This document shows, in pieces, positions 28,342 to 36,693 of a stretch of DNA of 64,000 bases. The stretch's first letter is position 1, and the number at the start of each line of letters is the position of its first letter. Origin of the DNA: Neisseria montereyensis (GTDB taxonomy: Bacteria > Pseudomonadota > Gammaproteobacteria > Burkholderiales > Neisseriaceae); assembly GCF_024834045.1 (NCBI RefSeq), contig NZ_JANUXW010000002.1, positions 354,191 through 418,190 on the forward strand, read 5' to 3'. The notes under the pieces were generated by a model. It ran no database searches, was not told where the DNA came from, and saw only the letters and a program-made list of their open reading frames with translations. Made by a program: the position numbers and the translations under genes.

Positions 28342-30438
28342 ATGGATACAAAGCAAACAAGAGAGTTAGTACTTCAATCTATTAATTCTAATGTGTCTGT
28401 ATCGAATATTAGTGCTGGTGTAAGCCCTAGAGTATTTTATGGAGAAAGGAGTAATAATACTATTCATTCATCAGATCATATCGTTGAGCAATTGAATAAT
28501 GGAATAGATACTGCTTTTGAGGCTAAAAATGATCCCTTATCACAAAACGTAGAAAATCTCATGCCTACAAGTATTGGAGGAGATAGTCGAGGTAATGATT
28601 CGGATAATATCCTAATCGGAGATGAAGGTCGTAACCGGTTGTGGGGTAATGGTGGGGACGATACGCTTTATGGTAATGGTAATAATGACTTTTTAGATGG
28701 CGGTATTGGTAAAGATACCATGTTCGGTGGTAGAGGCAATGATATTTTTATTGTCGACAATGTAGATGATAAGGTAATCGAGCTCGAAAATCAGGGCATG
28801 GATACGGTTTTTAGCAGTATTGATTATACTTTGCCGCAATATGTTGAAAATCTAACTTTGACCGGAACCGAAGCCTTAAATGGCGAGGGTAATGATGATA
28901 ATAATAGATTGATTGGCAATGGCAATAATAACCAGCTCATGGGATGGAAAGGCAACGATATTATTTATGGGCTGAGTGGTCACGATACAATCTATGGTGG
29001 AGATGGAGCAGATCGGCTTTTTGGCGGATCGGGTAATGATGTATTGATTGGCGGTAAAGATATGGAGCCGCTTGGAAATCTTGCCGGAGAAAAAAGATGG
29101 CTCGATTTTGGCGATGGTAATGATTATTTAGATGGTGGTGCGGGTGATGACCTATTAATTGGCGGCAGGGGCGATGATACGTTCTATTTTGCCAGAGGAT
29201 ACGGACATGACACGATTATGGATTACCGTATGCCGGAAATAGAAACTCTAGCTGACCCTGAAGGTGTTAATACACTCCGGTTCGGCCCGGGTATAAACCC
29301 GGAGGATTTAGATATTCATGTGGATATACTACCCAACGGCAGTTTGGATGATACTTGGAAAATCAATATTAAAGGTACGGATGATATGGTGTTTATCCGT
29401 AATCAGAGTAGTGATTATGCACCGGCGATTCTTCGGTTTGAATTTGATTCGGGATTAGTCATGAATCCTAGTGAGTTTACGGTTCAAGGTAGTTTCAAAG
29501 AGCTGACTATTGATAATGACCAAGGCCATCGTATAAATTATCAAGATTTTAATGTTATTGGTAGTATGATGTTTGTGAATATTGAAGAGATTACAGGTGG
29601 GCGGATAGCTCAGTTGAGTACGATGGGAGATGGCCAGATATCTGAATGGATAGATGTAGCAAATCAGAAAAATAATACTCTTTATGTGTTTTCTAATGAT
29701 ATCGACAATTTGGTTTTTGTACCTGACCAAGGTGCAACAGAAGCAGATATCAAGTTTACCATTACCACCTCATGGCCAGATTTTACGAGAGATGATGATG
29801 CATTACATACCATCCATTTTAATTTAAAAGATTTACCTGATAATGGTAATGAAAAATTGCTGTTTGGTGGTGTCGGTGATAGCCATATAGTTGGTACAGA
29901 TGGTAATGATAAGATTTATGGCGGTGATGGTAATGACATACTGGATGGTAAAGCCGGGCAAGATATGTTATATGGTGGAAGAGGAGATGATACTTATCTC
30001 TTTGGTGTAGATTATGGCCATAATACCATTATCGATCATGAAGGTAGTAATAGTGTTCGTTTCTCTAAAGGAATCACATGGTCGGATGTAACTCTAGAAA
30101 CCCAAGAAGGTGGTGGTGGCCCATATGCTAGAGAACCGGTTTGGATTGTTGGAATTAAAGGTGATGAGAGCGTTTTAACTATTGAAAATCAACATTCGGG
30201 TAAAGATGCTGCTGTTACTTCTTTTATCTTCGATAATGAAATTCTGACGCACAATATGCTGGAAGAAAGACTCAATAGCGGTATTACTGAGAATACGCTT
30301 AACTATGCGGATAATGCCGAGCCGGTACAAACGGCTGCTGTTTCGGCACCGGTAGAAGGCAGTTACAGCTATACTGATGCTTCATCAAGCATGGCAATGA
30401 TCAGAGCGGATGATTATTCGGCTGCTCCGCTGATTTAA
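28342..30438 (+). CDS. RTX-type calcium-binding repeat protein
   Basis: 698 residues from the second of two adjacent ATGs, which gives better spacing to GAGGA. No signal peptide. Gly/Asp-rich nonapeptide repeats of the GGxGxDxUx type occur in three groups, roughly residues 83-140 (GNGGDDTLYGNGNNDFLDGG), 180-283 and 520-560. Two copies of a haemolysin-type associated domain follow repeat groups (GYGHDTIMDY... and DYGHNTIIDH...). A DTVFSSIDYTLPQYVENLTLTG module sits at about 154-176. RTX proteins bind calcium outside the cell and usually leave by type I secretion, but no secretion genes are nearby. No catalytic domain was found; the function is unknown. Confidence 0.85.
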   Translation: MDTKQTRELVLQSINSNVSVSNISAGVSPRVFYGERSNNTIHSSDHIVEQLNNGIDTAFEAKNDPLSQNVENLMPTSIGGDSRGNDSDNILIGDEGRNRLWGNGGDDTLYGNGNNDFLDGGIGKDTMFGGRGNDIFIVDNVDDKVIELENQGMDTVFSSIDYTLPQYVENLTLTGTEALNGEGNDDNNRLIGNGNNNQLMGWKGNDIIYGLSGHDTIYGGDGADRLFGGSGNDVLIGGKDMEPLGNLAGEKRWLDFGDGNDYLDGGAGDDLLIGGRGDDTFYFARGYGHDTIMDYRMPEIETLADPEGVNTLRFGPGINPEDLDIHVDILPNGSLDDTWKINIKGTDDMVFIRNQSSDYAPAILRFEFDSGLVMNPSEFTVQGSFKELTIDNDQGHRINYQDFNVIGSMMFVNIEEITGGRIAQLSTMGDGQISEWIDVANQKNNTLYVFSNDIDNLVFVPDQGATEADIKFTITTSWPDFTRDDDALHTIHFNLKDLPDNGNEKLLFGGVGDSHIVGTDGNDKIYGGDGNDILDGKAGQDMLYGGRGDDTYLFGVDYGHNTIIDHEGSNSVRFSKGITWSDVTLETQEGGGGPYAREPVWIVGIKGDESVLTIENQHSGKDAAVTSFIFDNEILTHNMLEERLNSGITENTLNYADNAEPVQTAAVSAPVEGSYSYTDASSSMAMIRADDYSAAPLI

Positions 30439-30478
30439 AACAGTAGGTTGCTAATAACCATTAGCTATTTCATATATC

Positions 30479-30548
30479 AAGGCCGTCTGAAATATTCAAT
30501 TTTTCCTATTATAGGAAGTACTGAATATTTCAGACGGCCTTTTTTCTA
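30479..30548 (+). terminator. Long uptake-sequence terminator after the RTX gene
   Basis: A 20-base perfect stem (30479-30498 and 30522-30541) built from two uptake sequences plus ATATTCA extensions, with a nested TTCCTA/TAGGAA hairpin in the loop, followed by a T-run. The ~410 bases beyond it up to 30961 are AT-rich; one uptake core lies near 30630 and no gene was supported. Confidence 0.9.
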
Positions 30549-30909
30549 AAGTTATTTTCTTCGATATTTATCTATTTAATCTATTTATTTCAATTTTCCG
30601 GTTTGTTTTTCTGGTACGGTTTAAAACTTTTCAGACGGCTTATCATCAAATATGAATAAAATTAGTGTAAATAATCTAATTATGGTGGGTTTGTACGCTA
30701 TTCAGGAGTCGGATGGCGCATCTATTGAAAATATAAAATAATTATCTGTTTTTAATGTATTTTCCTATTCATTAGGTAGTTGGTTTTGTAATGAATAAAA
30801 GTATTATTATTCTGTTTATTTATTTAATTGTTCGGAATTTAAAAACATTGATGTCGGTAAATATAGAATTGTGCAGTGCCTGGTTTAACGGTATTTTGAT
30901 TGATAAGGG

Positions 30910-30929
30910 CTGTATTGTTCCCAATACAG
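30910..30929 (+). promoter_or_regulatory. Perfect dyad before the hydroquinone operon (operator candidate)
   Basis: CTGTATTG-N4-CAATACAG, a perfect 8+8 inverted repeat ending 32 bases before the ATG of the dioxygenase small subunit. It fits a repressor or activator site, or a hairpin in the leader. No regulator gene is adjacent. Confidence 0.45.
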
Positions 30930-30961
30930 ATGTGGTAACACTACCTAACTGGAGAAAAACA

Positions 30962-31465
30962 ATGGAGAAAAATAAAGTCAAAGCAACCAAATTCGGAAGC
31001 TTAAATGATTATGAGAAAGGCTCTATCCAAATCATCAGTGGGAAAGCCAGCAATTATGCTTTTTCCAATATCTTTGAAGTAGCTGCACAATCGGCACCTT
31101 ATGAGAAAAGTGTTGTCGGCATGAATTTGAAATTTGTGATTGAGTCGTTAAAGGCTGAAGGCGTATCACCATGGTTTACCGCCTCACATGATGAGTTTGT
31201 AGTGGTGATGGATGGTGAGGTAAGGGTAGATTATTTGAAACCCGATCAACCTTTGATTAGTGAAGATAAAGAAGGTACACATTTGGCTGGTGATAATCCG
31301 CAAGGTAAAAAAATGGGCTATGCCGTTTTAAAACAAGGACATCAAGCCATTCTTCCGGCCGGTAGTATTTATCGCTTTGATGCAGTGACGCCCGGTGTAA
31401 TGCTGATTCAGACCATTAAAGGGCCGCTTTCCGTTGAGAAATGGCAAAGTATCTGTATTCAGTAA
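30962..31465 (+). CDS. Hydroquinone 1,2-dioxygenase, small subunit (HapC/PnpC1 type)
   Basis: 167 residues from the ATG at 30962, after GGAGAAAAACA; the frame runs open further upstream but that extension looks non-coding. It is a cupin-like protein (TASHDEFVVVMDGEVRVDYL, ILPAGSIYRFDAV) matching the small subunit of two-component hydroquinone dioxygenase. That enzyme opens hydroquinone to 4-hydroxymuconic semialdehyde with ferrous iron. The large subunit follows 21 bases later, and the downstream enzymes of the pathway come next, which strongly supports the call. Confidence 0.82.
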   Translation: MEKNKVKATKFGSLNDYEKGSIQIISGKASNYAFSNIFEVAAQSAPYEKSVVGMNLKFVIESLKAEGVSPWFTASHDEFVVVMDGEVRVDYLKPDQPLISEDKEGTHLAGDNPQGKKMGYAVLKQGHQAILPAGSIYRFDAVTPGVMLIQTIKGPLSVEKWQSICIQ

Positions 31466-31486
31466 CCAGTAGTGAGGAGAAAGAAA

Positions 31487-32491
31487 ATGGACAAAAAATT
31501 TGAAGAATATCTGGCTGCCGGCGTACAAGCCGGAGAACCTGATACATTAACCGGTTACCGCACTTTCCGTTTAGGGCAATTTCAGTTTGAACGTGATGAA
31601 TATTTTGCCAAAATTACTTGGCATGCCAAAGGTGAAGAGCGTTCGCATCTGATGTCGGCAGACGCTTTCCTGCGTGCATTGATGCGCGATGTGGCATGGG
31701 GCTTTTTCTATGGCTGGGTGAATTTTGACGATGTTATCGGTACACGCAACCATTATGGCAATGTCGATCTGTATGCAGGCACGTTTAACGGTGTGCTTAA
31801 AGAAGCCGGTGTGGACTATACTGAAAACTTTGAAACCCCGTTGATTATGGCCACTTTTAAAGCCATTCTGCATGATTGGGTGAATGAAGGTTTCGACCCG
31901 TTTGCCGCGCCGGAAGAAACCGGCAGTGCATTTGGTAACAAAGACGGTAATAACGAGGAAGCGATTGATCGTTACCGTATTGCCACTAAGCGTATGCCGA
32001 GTATGCCGGATGATTCGCCACTGCGTAATGATTTGCCGGTTAACCGTCATTTTGAAGATGTGCCACAAGACGAACCGGAAATACATTGCGAGCCCGGATT
32101 TGAAGGGCAGTTGGGCGGGTTCAATCTATTCAAATATCTATCACGCTCTGATGTGACTTGGAATCCTTCGGTAACGTCGGTATGTAAGGAAAGTTTATTC
32201 TGCCCGACCACGGAAGAATACATTTTGCCGATTTTCCACGGTAACGACCGGGTAGAGTGGTTTTTACAGCTTTCCGACGAAATCACTTGGGATGTGGCCG
32301 ATAAATCCGACGGTCGGCCGATTGCACGGGTGATTATGAAAGCGGGCGATATTGCCGCTATGCCTGCCGATATCCGCCATCAGGGCTATTCGACCAAACG
32401 TTCTATGTTGTTGGTTTGGGAAAATGCCACGCCAAATCTGCCGGAAAGATATGAATCGGGTGAATTATCACCTTATCCGGTGGCGTTCTAA
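31487..32491 (+). CDS. Hydroquinone 1,2-dioxygenase, large (catalytic) subunit (HapD/PnpC2 type)
   Basis: 334 residues from the ATG at 31487, after GAGGAGAAAG. The iron ligands known for the Pseudomonas enzyme (His, Asn at +2, Glu at +6, His at +47) are all here with identical spacing: His251, Asn253 and Glu257 in FHGNDRVEW, and His298 in PADIRHQGY. That four-ligand match separates it from other cupin dioxygenases. The product, 4-hydroxymuconic semialdehyde, is the substrate of the aldehyde dehydrogenase encoded next. The enzyme is cytoplasmic. Confidence 0.9.
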   Translation: MDKKFEEYLAAGVQAGEPDTLTGYRTFRLGQFQFERDEYFAKITWHAKGEERSHLMSADAFLRALMRDVAWGFFYGWVNFDDVIGTRNHYGNVDLYAGTFNGVLKEAGVDYTENFETPLIMATFKAILHDWVNEGFDPFAAPEETGSAFGNKDGNNEEAIDRYRIATKRMPSMPDDSPLRNDLPVNRHFEDVPQDEPEIHCEPGFEGQLGGFNLFKYLSRSDVTWNPSVTSVCKESLFCPTTEEYILPIFHGNDRVEWFLQLSDEITWDVADKSDGRPIARVIMKAGDIAAMPADIRHQGYSTKRSMLLVWENATPNLPERYESGELSPYPVAF

Positions 32492-32545
32492 ATTAAGTTT
32501 TCAGACGGCCTGATTCATATTTGGATGAGTAGAAACATCCATTTC

Positions 32546-32597
32546 ATGCCGCCTTATGCTTCAACGCCGGCGTTGGACAGCATCGGGCGGCATTTTT
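32546..32597 (+). terminator. Hairpin between dioxygenase and dehydrogenase genes
   Basis: ATGCCGCC/GGCGGCAT outer stem, ATGCT/AGCAT next, and a central CAACGCC/GGCGTTG, followed by TTTTT. It may partly terminate or process the transcript before the aldehyde dehydrogenase gene. Confidence 0.65.
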
Positions 32598-32672
32598 AAA
32601 ACAGGGCCGTTTCCACCGAAACTTTTGAAGTTAAATTTAAAAATAAGATAAAACCAAGAAAGGTTGAATTGA

Positions 32673-34139
32673 ATGAATACCGAATTGTTTATTAATGGTC
32701 AGTTTGTTCCTGCTAAAAAAGGCGGAACGATTGACGTACTCAACCCTGCCAATGGCGAATTGATTACCAAAATTGCCGCTGCGGAAGCGGAAGATGTGGA
32801 TATTGCCGTTGAAGCGGCTACCAAAGCTTTTCCCGCATGGTCGGAAACGCCTGCTGCCGAACGGGGTAGGCTGTTGCTGAAACTGGCAGACCTGATTGAA
32901 GAACATGCCGAAGAGTTGGCGCAGTTGGAATCTTTGGATACGGGGCATCCCATCCGCGATTCGCGCCGTTTGGATGTACCGCGTACAGCAGCCTGTTTCC
33001 GTTATTTTGGTGGGATGGCCGATAAAATCCAAGGTTCGGTAATTCCGGTTGAGAAAGGTTTTTTGAACTATGTGGTGCGCGAACCTGTCGGCGTGGTCGG
33101 TCAAATCGTACCGTGGAATTTCCCGTTGATGTTTACTTCATGGAAGTTAGGCCCCGCTTTGGCAGCCGGTAATACCGTGGTGATGAAGCCTTCCGAGCTA
33201 ACCCCGCTTTCTACTTTGAAAATTGCCGAATTGATTAAAAAAGCAGGTTTCCCCGATGGTGTCGTGAATGTTGTTGCCGGTTACGGTAATACCGCCGGTC
33301 AGCGCATTTCCGAACATGAAGGAATCGCCAAAGTTGCTTTTACCGGTTCCACTTTAACCGGTCAGAATATTGTCCGTGCGTCGGCCGGTAATTTGAAACG
33401 GGTGCAGTTGGAGTTGGGTGGTAAAGGTGCCAATATTGTTTTTGAAGATGCGGATATTGATGCGGCGGTGAATGGAGCGGCATGGGCGATTTTCCACAAT
33501 CAGGGGCAAGCCTGTATTGCCGGTTCGCGCCTGATGCTACATGAAAGCATTGCCGATGAGTTCTTGAAAAAATTTATTGCTTTGGCCGAATCGATTCGCT
33601 TAGGCGATCCGCTAGACCCCAATACAGAGATGGGGCCGCTGACTTCGGAGGCACACCGCAATAAAGTATTGTCTTATGCCGAAATAGCCGAACAACAAGG
33701 CGGCAAAATCCTAACCGGCGGTAAAGCACCGCAAGATGCCGCTTTGCAAAAAGGTTACTATGTGCTGCCGACGATTGTGGAAGCCAAACCGAACGACCGT
33801 GTGGCACAAGAAGAAGTGTTCGGTCCGTTTGTAACCGTTTTGCGTTTTAAAAACGACGAAGAAGCCCTGCAAATTGCCAATAGTACCGAATATGGTTTGG
33901 GTAGCGGTTTATGGACGAAAAACTTGCAACGCGCTCATCTTTTTGCCCGCAAAATCCGTGCCGGTATGTGTTGGATTAACAGCTATAAACGCGTGAATCC
34001 GGGTAGTCCTTTCGGTGGTGTGGGCAAATCCGGTTATGGCCGCGAAATGGGTTTTGAAGCCATTCATGATTACACTGAAGCCAAATCGGTTTGGGTGAAT
34101 GTGGATGCGCAGATTCCGCCTCATTTCGACCGTAAATAA
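32673..34139 (+). CDS. Aldehyde dehydrogenase, probable 4-hydroxymuconic semialdehyde dehydrogenase
   Basis: 488 residues of the NAD(P)-dependent ALDH superfamily. VPWNFPLMF, FTGSTLTGQNI, the general-base glutamate in LELGGKGAN and the catalytic cysteine in NQGQACIAGSRL are all present; NPGSPFGGVGKSGYGRE closes the fold. ALDHs are broad, and the specific substrate is inferred from position: it follows hydroquinone dioxygenase and precedes maleylacetate reductase, as in hap/pnp clusters. There it oxidises the semialdehyde to maleylacetate. Confidence 0.88.
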   Translation: MNTELFINGQFVPAKKGGTIDVLNPANGELITKIAAAEAEDVDIAVEAATKAFPAWSETPAAERGRLLLKLADLIEEHAEELAQLESLDTGHPIRDSRRLDVPRTAACFRYFGGMADKIQGSVIPVEKGFLNYVVREPVGVVGQIVPWNFPLMFTSWKLGPALAAGNTVVMKPSELTPLSTLKIAELIKKAGFPDGVVNVVAGYGNTAGQRISEHEGIAKVAFTGSTLTGQNIVRASAGNLKRVQLELGGKGANIVFEDADIDAAVNGAAWAIFHNQGQACIAGSRLMLHESIADEFLKKFIALAESIRLGDPLDPNTEMGPLTSEAHRNKVLSYAEIAEQQGGKILTGGKAPQDAALQKGYYVLPTIVEAKPNDRVAQEEVFGPFVTVLRFKNDEEALQIANSTEYGLGSGLWTKNLQRAHLFARKIRAGMCWINSYKRVNPGSPFGGVGKSGYGREMGFEAIHDYTEAKSVWVNVDAQIPPHFDRK

Positions 34140-34145
34140 GTCGTT

Positions 34146-34195
34146 ACGGCATGGGTATCGGGCTGTCCGATCAGTCGGGCTCATGCCGTTTTTCC
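34146..34195 (+). terminator. Hairpin after the aldehyde dehydrogenase gene
   Basis: ACGGCATG (34146-34153) pairs with CATGCCGT (34182-34189) around a G/C-rich inner stem, followed by TTTTT. Confidence 0.6.
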
Positions 34196-34258
34196 ATATT
34201 TCAATCAGCATATAAAAACCGCTTCTAAAAGTGGATAGATGAAACAAAGGAGTGATTG

Positions 34259-35332
34259 ATGAAGCCTTTCCATTATCAAGCTTTACCATTGGATGTGTAT
34301 TTCGGTAAGGGGCGGGTCGGCGACCTATCTGAAATTCTAAATGAGCATGGGTATCACCGTGTGTTGGTGATGACGACACCCGAGCAGGAAGAGTCGGGTC
34401 AAAAACTGGCGGCTGCGCTGGGTAGTATTGTCGTCGGTGTTTATCCCCATGCGGTCATGCATGTGCCTATCGATGTTGCCGAAAAAGCGACTGCTTATGT
34501 GCGTGAGCATCAGGTTGATTGTTGCTTGGCTTTAGGCGGTGGTTCGACCATCGGGTTGGCCAAAGCAGTCGCCCTCACTTCAGGCACGCCGATAGCTGCC
34601 GTTCCTACTACTTATGCGGGCAGTGAAATGACGTCGGTTTATGGTCTGACCGACACCGATAAAGGGCGCAAAACCACCGGCAAAGATCCGCGTGTACAGC
34701 CAAAGGTAGTCGTGTACGACCCTGAATTAACATTCACCTTGCCGCCGCAAATTTCCGCCGCTTCGGGTATGAACGCAATGGCGCATGCGGTTGAAGCGCT
34801 TTATGCGGAAAATAAAAACCCGATTATCAGCATGATGGCAACCGAATCGATTCGTGCTTTGAAAAACGCATTACCCGAAATTGTCCGCAACCCCAAAGAT
34901 GAAGCGGCACGCGAACAGGCTTTTTATGGTTCGTGGCTGGCCGGCATCTGTTTGGGTTCGGTCGGTATGGCGGTGCATCACAAAATCTGCCATACCCTCG
35001 GCGGTACGTTCAACCTACCGCATGCGCAAGCTCATGCGATTACCCTGCCTTATTCGGTACAGTACAACCGCAATGCCGATGAGGAGGCGATGAAACGTTT
35101 GGCTGATGCTTTAGATGTTGATAATCCGCAAGAATGTGGATTGGCTTTATATCGGTTAAATCAATCGTTAGGTATTCCGATGTCGCTGAAAGAAATCGGA
35201 TTGCCGGAGCATGGTGCGGCAGAAGTAGCCAAAATCGTTTGCGACAGCCCGTATTACAATCCGCGCCCTTATGTGTACGAAGAACTCTTCGGATTATTAC
35301 AAAAAGCCTATCTAGGCCAACCGCCGGCCTGA
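34259..35332 (+). CDS. Maleylacetate reductase
   Basis: 357 residues from the ATG at 34259, six bases after AAGGAG. It belongs to the iron-containing alcohol dehydrogenase family: GGGSTIGLAKAVAL for nucleotide binding, PTTYAGSEMTSVYG, and the metal-site histidines in MNAMAHAVEALY and HHKICHTLGG. PTTYAGSE and the KICHTLGG segment are typical of maleylacetate reductases (TfdF, PnpE). It converts maleylacetate to 3-oxoadipate, the shared product of the hydroquinone and hydroxyquinol branches. Confidence 0.92.
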   Translation: MKPFHYQALPLDVYFGKGRVGDLSEILNEHGYHRVLVMTTPEQEESGQKLAAALGSIVVGVYPHAVMHVPIDVAEKATAYVREHQVDCCLALGGGSTIGLAKAVALTSGTPIAAVPTTYAGSEMTSVYGLTDTDKGRKTTGKDPRVQPKVVVYDPELTFTLPPQISAASGMNAMAHAVEALYAENKNPIISMMATESIRALKNALPEIVRNPKDEAAREQAFYGSWLAGICLGSVGMAVHHKICHTLGGTFNLPHAQAHAITLPYSVQYNRNADEEAMKRLADALDVDNPQECGLALYRLNQSLGIPMSLKEIGLPEHGAAEVAKIVCDSPYYNPRPYVYEELFGLLQKAYLGQPPA

Positions 35333-35438
35333 TTCGGTTTTCATTTCGGCTGCTGTAATACTTCAATAGCTGTGGGCAGCTTGCGGCTACATTATATTAA
35401 TAACAAATATAACAAGATACAAATAAGGAGAAATACAC

Positions 35439-36296
35439 ATGAACCTAACCGAACAAGTTGTTCGTAGTTTTCAAAACATTGAAAACGAGCGCCATCGTTT
35501 TTTAATCACTACATTTATCCGTAAGTTGCATGAATATGTAAATGAGGTTAAGCCGAGCGAGGAGGAGTGGATTCAGGCAATACGTTTCCTAACCGATACC
35601 GGAAAGTTGTGTGACGAACAACGTCAGGAATATATTCTGCTCTCCGACGTGTTGGGTGTATCGATGTTGGTCGATCAAATTTTGCACGAAAAAAATGAAA
35701 TACAAACTCCTTCCACCGTATTCGGCCCGTTTTTTATTGAGAATATGCCGGTAAGGCCATACGGCGGCAGTATTGTGCGCGATGGCGGCGATAAGATAAA
35801 ACCTTTGCTGGTGCGCGGCCGTATTATGGATACGGATGGTCGAGCCATTGCCGGAGCGCGTATCGATGTTTGGCAAACCGCCGAAAACGGTATGTATTCC
35901 GGCCAAGATACCAAACAAAGCCACGATAACCTACGCGGTACGTTTCTCAGCAGGGAGGATGGCAGCTATGCCTTCCAAACCCATCTGCCCGTGAGCTATC
36001 CGATTCCTGACGACGGTACGGTCGGTCAGTTGTTGGGTTATGCCAAACGCAGCGTATGGCGGCCGGCACATATCCATTTCAAAATCGAAGCGGAAGGTTT
36101 TCAAACACTGGTGACCCATTTGTTTTTAGAGGGTGACGAATATCTGGCCAATGATGCCGTTTTCGGTGTGAAAGAACGCCTGATTGTACGTTTCAGCGAG
36201 CAAAAAGCCGATAAAAACAGCCGTGAAGAGTATGGTTTAACGCAAGATTACCACCTGATTGAATATGATTTTGTATTAACGGGGGTGTCGCCGTGA
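35439..36296 (+). CDS. Hydroxyquinol 1,2-dioxygenase (intradiol)
   Basis: 285 residues. It is an intradiol ring-cleavage dioxygenase with ferric iron held by two tyrosines and two histidines: Tyr153 (NGMYSG), Tyr187 (PVSYPIPDDG), His211 and His213 (RPAHIHF). The N-terminal helical dimerisation domain (about 1-95) is intact. Context with maleylacetate reductase favours hydroxyquinol over catechol: ring opening of 1,2,4-trihydroxybenzene gives maleylacetate. A ribosome site AAGGAG lies eleven bases before the ATG. Its stop overlaps the GTG start of the Rieske gene by four bases. Confidence 0.92.
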   Translation: MNLTEQVVRSFQNIENERHRFLITTFIRKLHEYVNEVKPSEEEWIQAIRFLTDTGKLCDEQRQEYILLSDVLGVSMLVDQILHEKNEIQTPSTVFGPFFIENMPVRPYGGSIVRDGGDKIKPLLVRGRIMDTDGRAIAGARIDVWQTAENGMYSGQDTKQSHDNLRGTFLSREDGSYAFQTHLPVSYPIPDDGTVGQLLGYAKRSVWRPAHIHFKIEAEGFQTLVTHLFLEGDEYLANDAVFGVKERLIVRFSEQKADKNSREEYGLTQDYHLIEYDFVLTGVSP

Positions 36297-36628
36297 CAGA
36301 AAAAATTTTTTTATGCAGTCAGGAAGAATTGGATGAAGCCGGTGTGATTAAAGTGCCGCATCCCACCCAATCAGGCATAACCATCATGCTGATTAAGAAA
36401 GACGACCATTGCTTTGCCTACCGTAATATCTGTCCACATTACTCTATCCAGCTTGATAATGCCAAAGGCCGATTTTTTACCTATCAAAACCGATACATTA
36501 TGTGCGCACATCATTCCGCCATGTTTGAGATTGAAACAGGTTTATGTGTGGACGGGCCATGCAAAAACCATTCTTTGGTTCCGGAAAATGTTGTTCAAGA
36601 AAATCATAAATGGTATTTGTGCATCTAG
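36293..36628 (+). CDS. Rieske-type [2Fe-2S] ferredoxin
   Basis: 111 residues starting at GTG 36293, overlapping the dioxygenase stop (GTGA), so translation is coupled. Rieske ligands are in ICPHYSIQL and MCAHHSAMFEIETGLC (C-x-H and C-x2-H). Such small Rieske proteins normally feed electrons to a ring-hydroxylating oxygenase, but no oxygenase subunit is encoded here. It may serve a hydroxylase elsewhere, or reactivate the iron of a dioxygenase as XylT-type plant ferredoxins do for catechol 2,3-dioxygenase; the latter is inference. Confidence 0.88.
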   Translation: MTEKIFLCSQEELDEAGVIKVPHPTQSGITIMLIKKDDHCFAYRNICPHYSIQLDNAKGRFFTYQNRYIMCAHHSAMFEIETGLCVDGPCKNHSLVPENVVQENHKWYLCI

Positions 36629-36652
36629 GCTGAAACAGGCTACAATGTAAAA

Positions 36653-36669
36653 CACTGTTTTTAACAGTG
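36653..36669 (+). terminator. Small hairpin before the first sulfatase gene
   Basis: CACTGTT/AACAGTG, 7 bases each, with a TTT loop, 24 bases before the sulfatase ATG. Too weak to be a sure terminator; it may modulate read-through from the Rieske gene. Confidence 0.35.
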
Positions 36670-36693
36670 AAATTTTACAAAGGAGTAATTTGG

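Noticed and set aside
30791-30961. N-terminal extension of the dioxygenase small subunit (open frame from 30791)
   Set aside because: The extension has no homology to the family, spans the dyad at 30910-30929, and the ATG at 30962 has a proper ribosome site.
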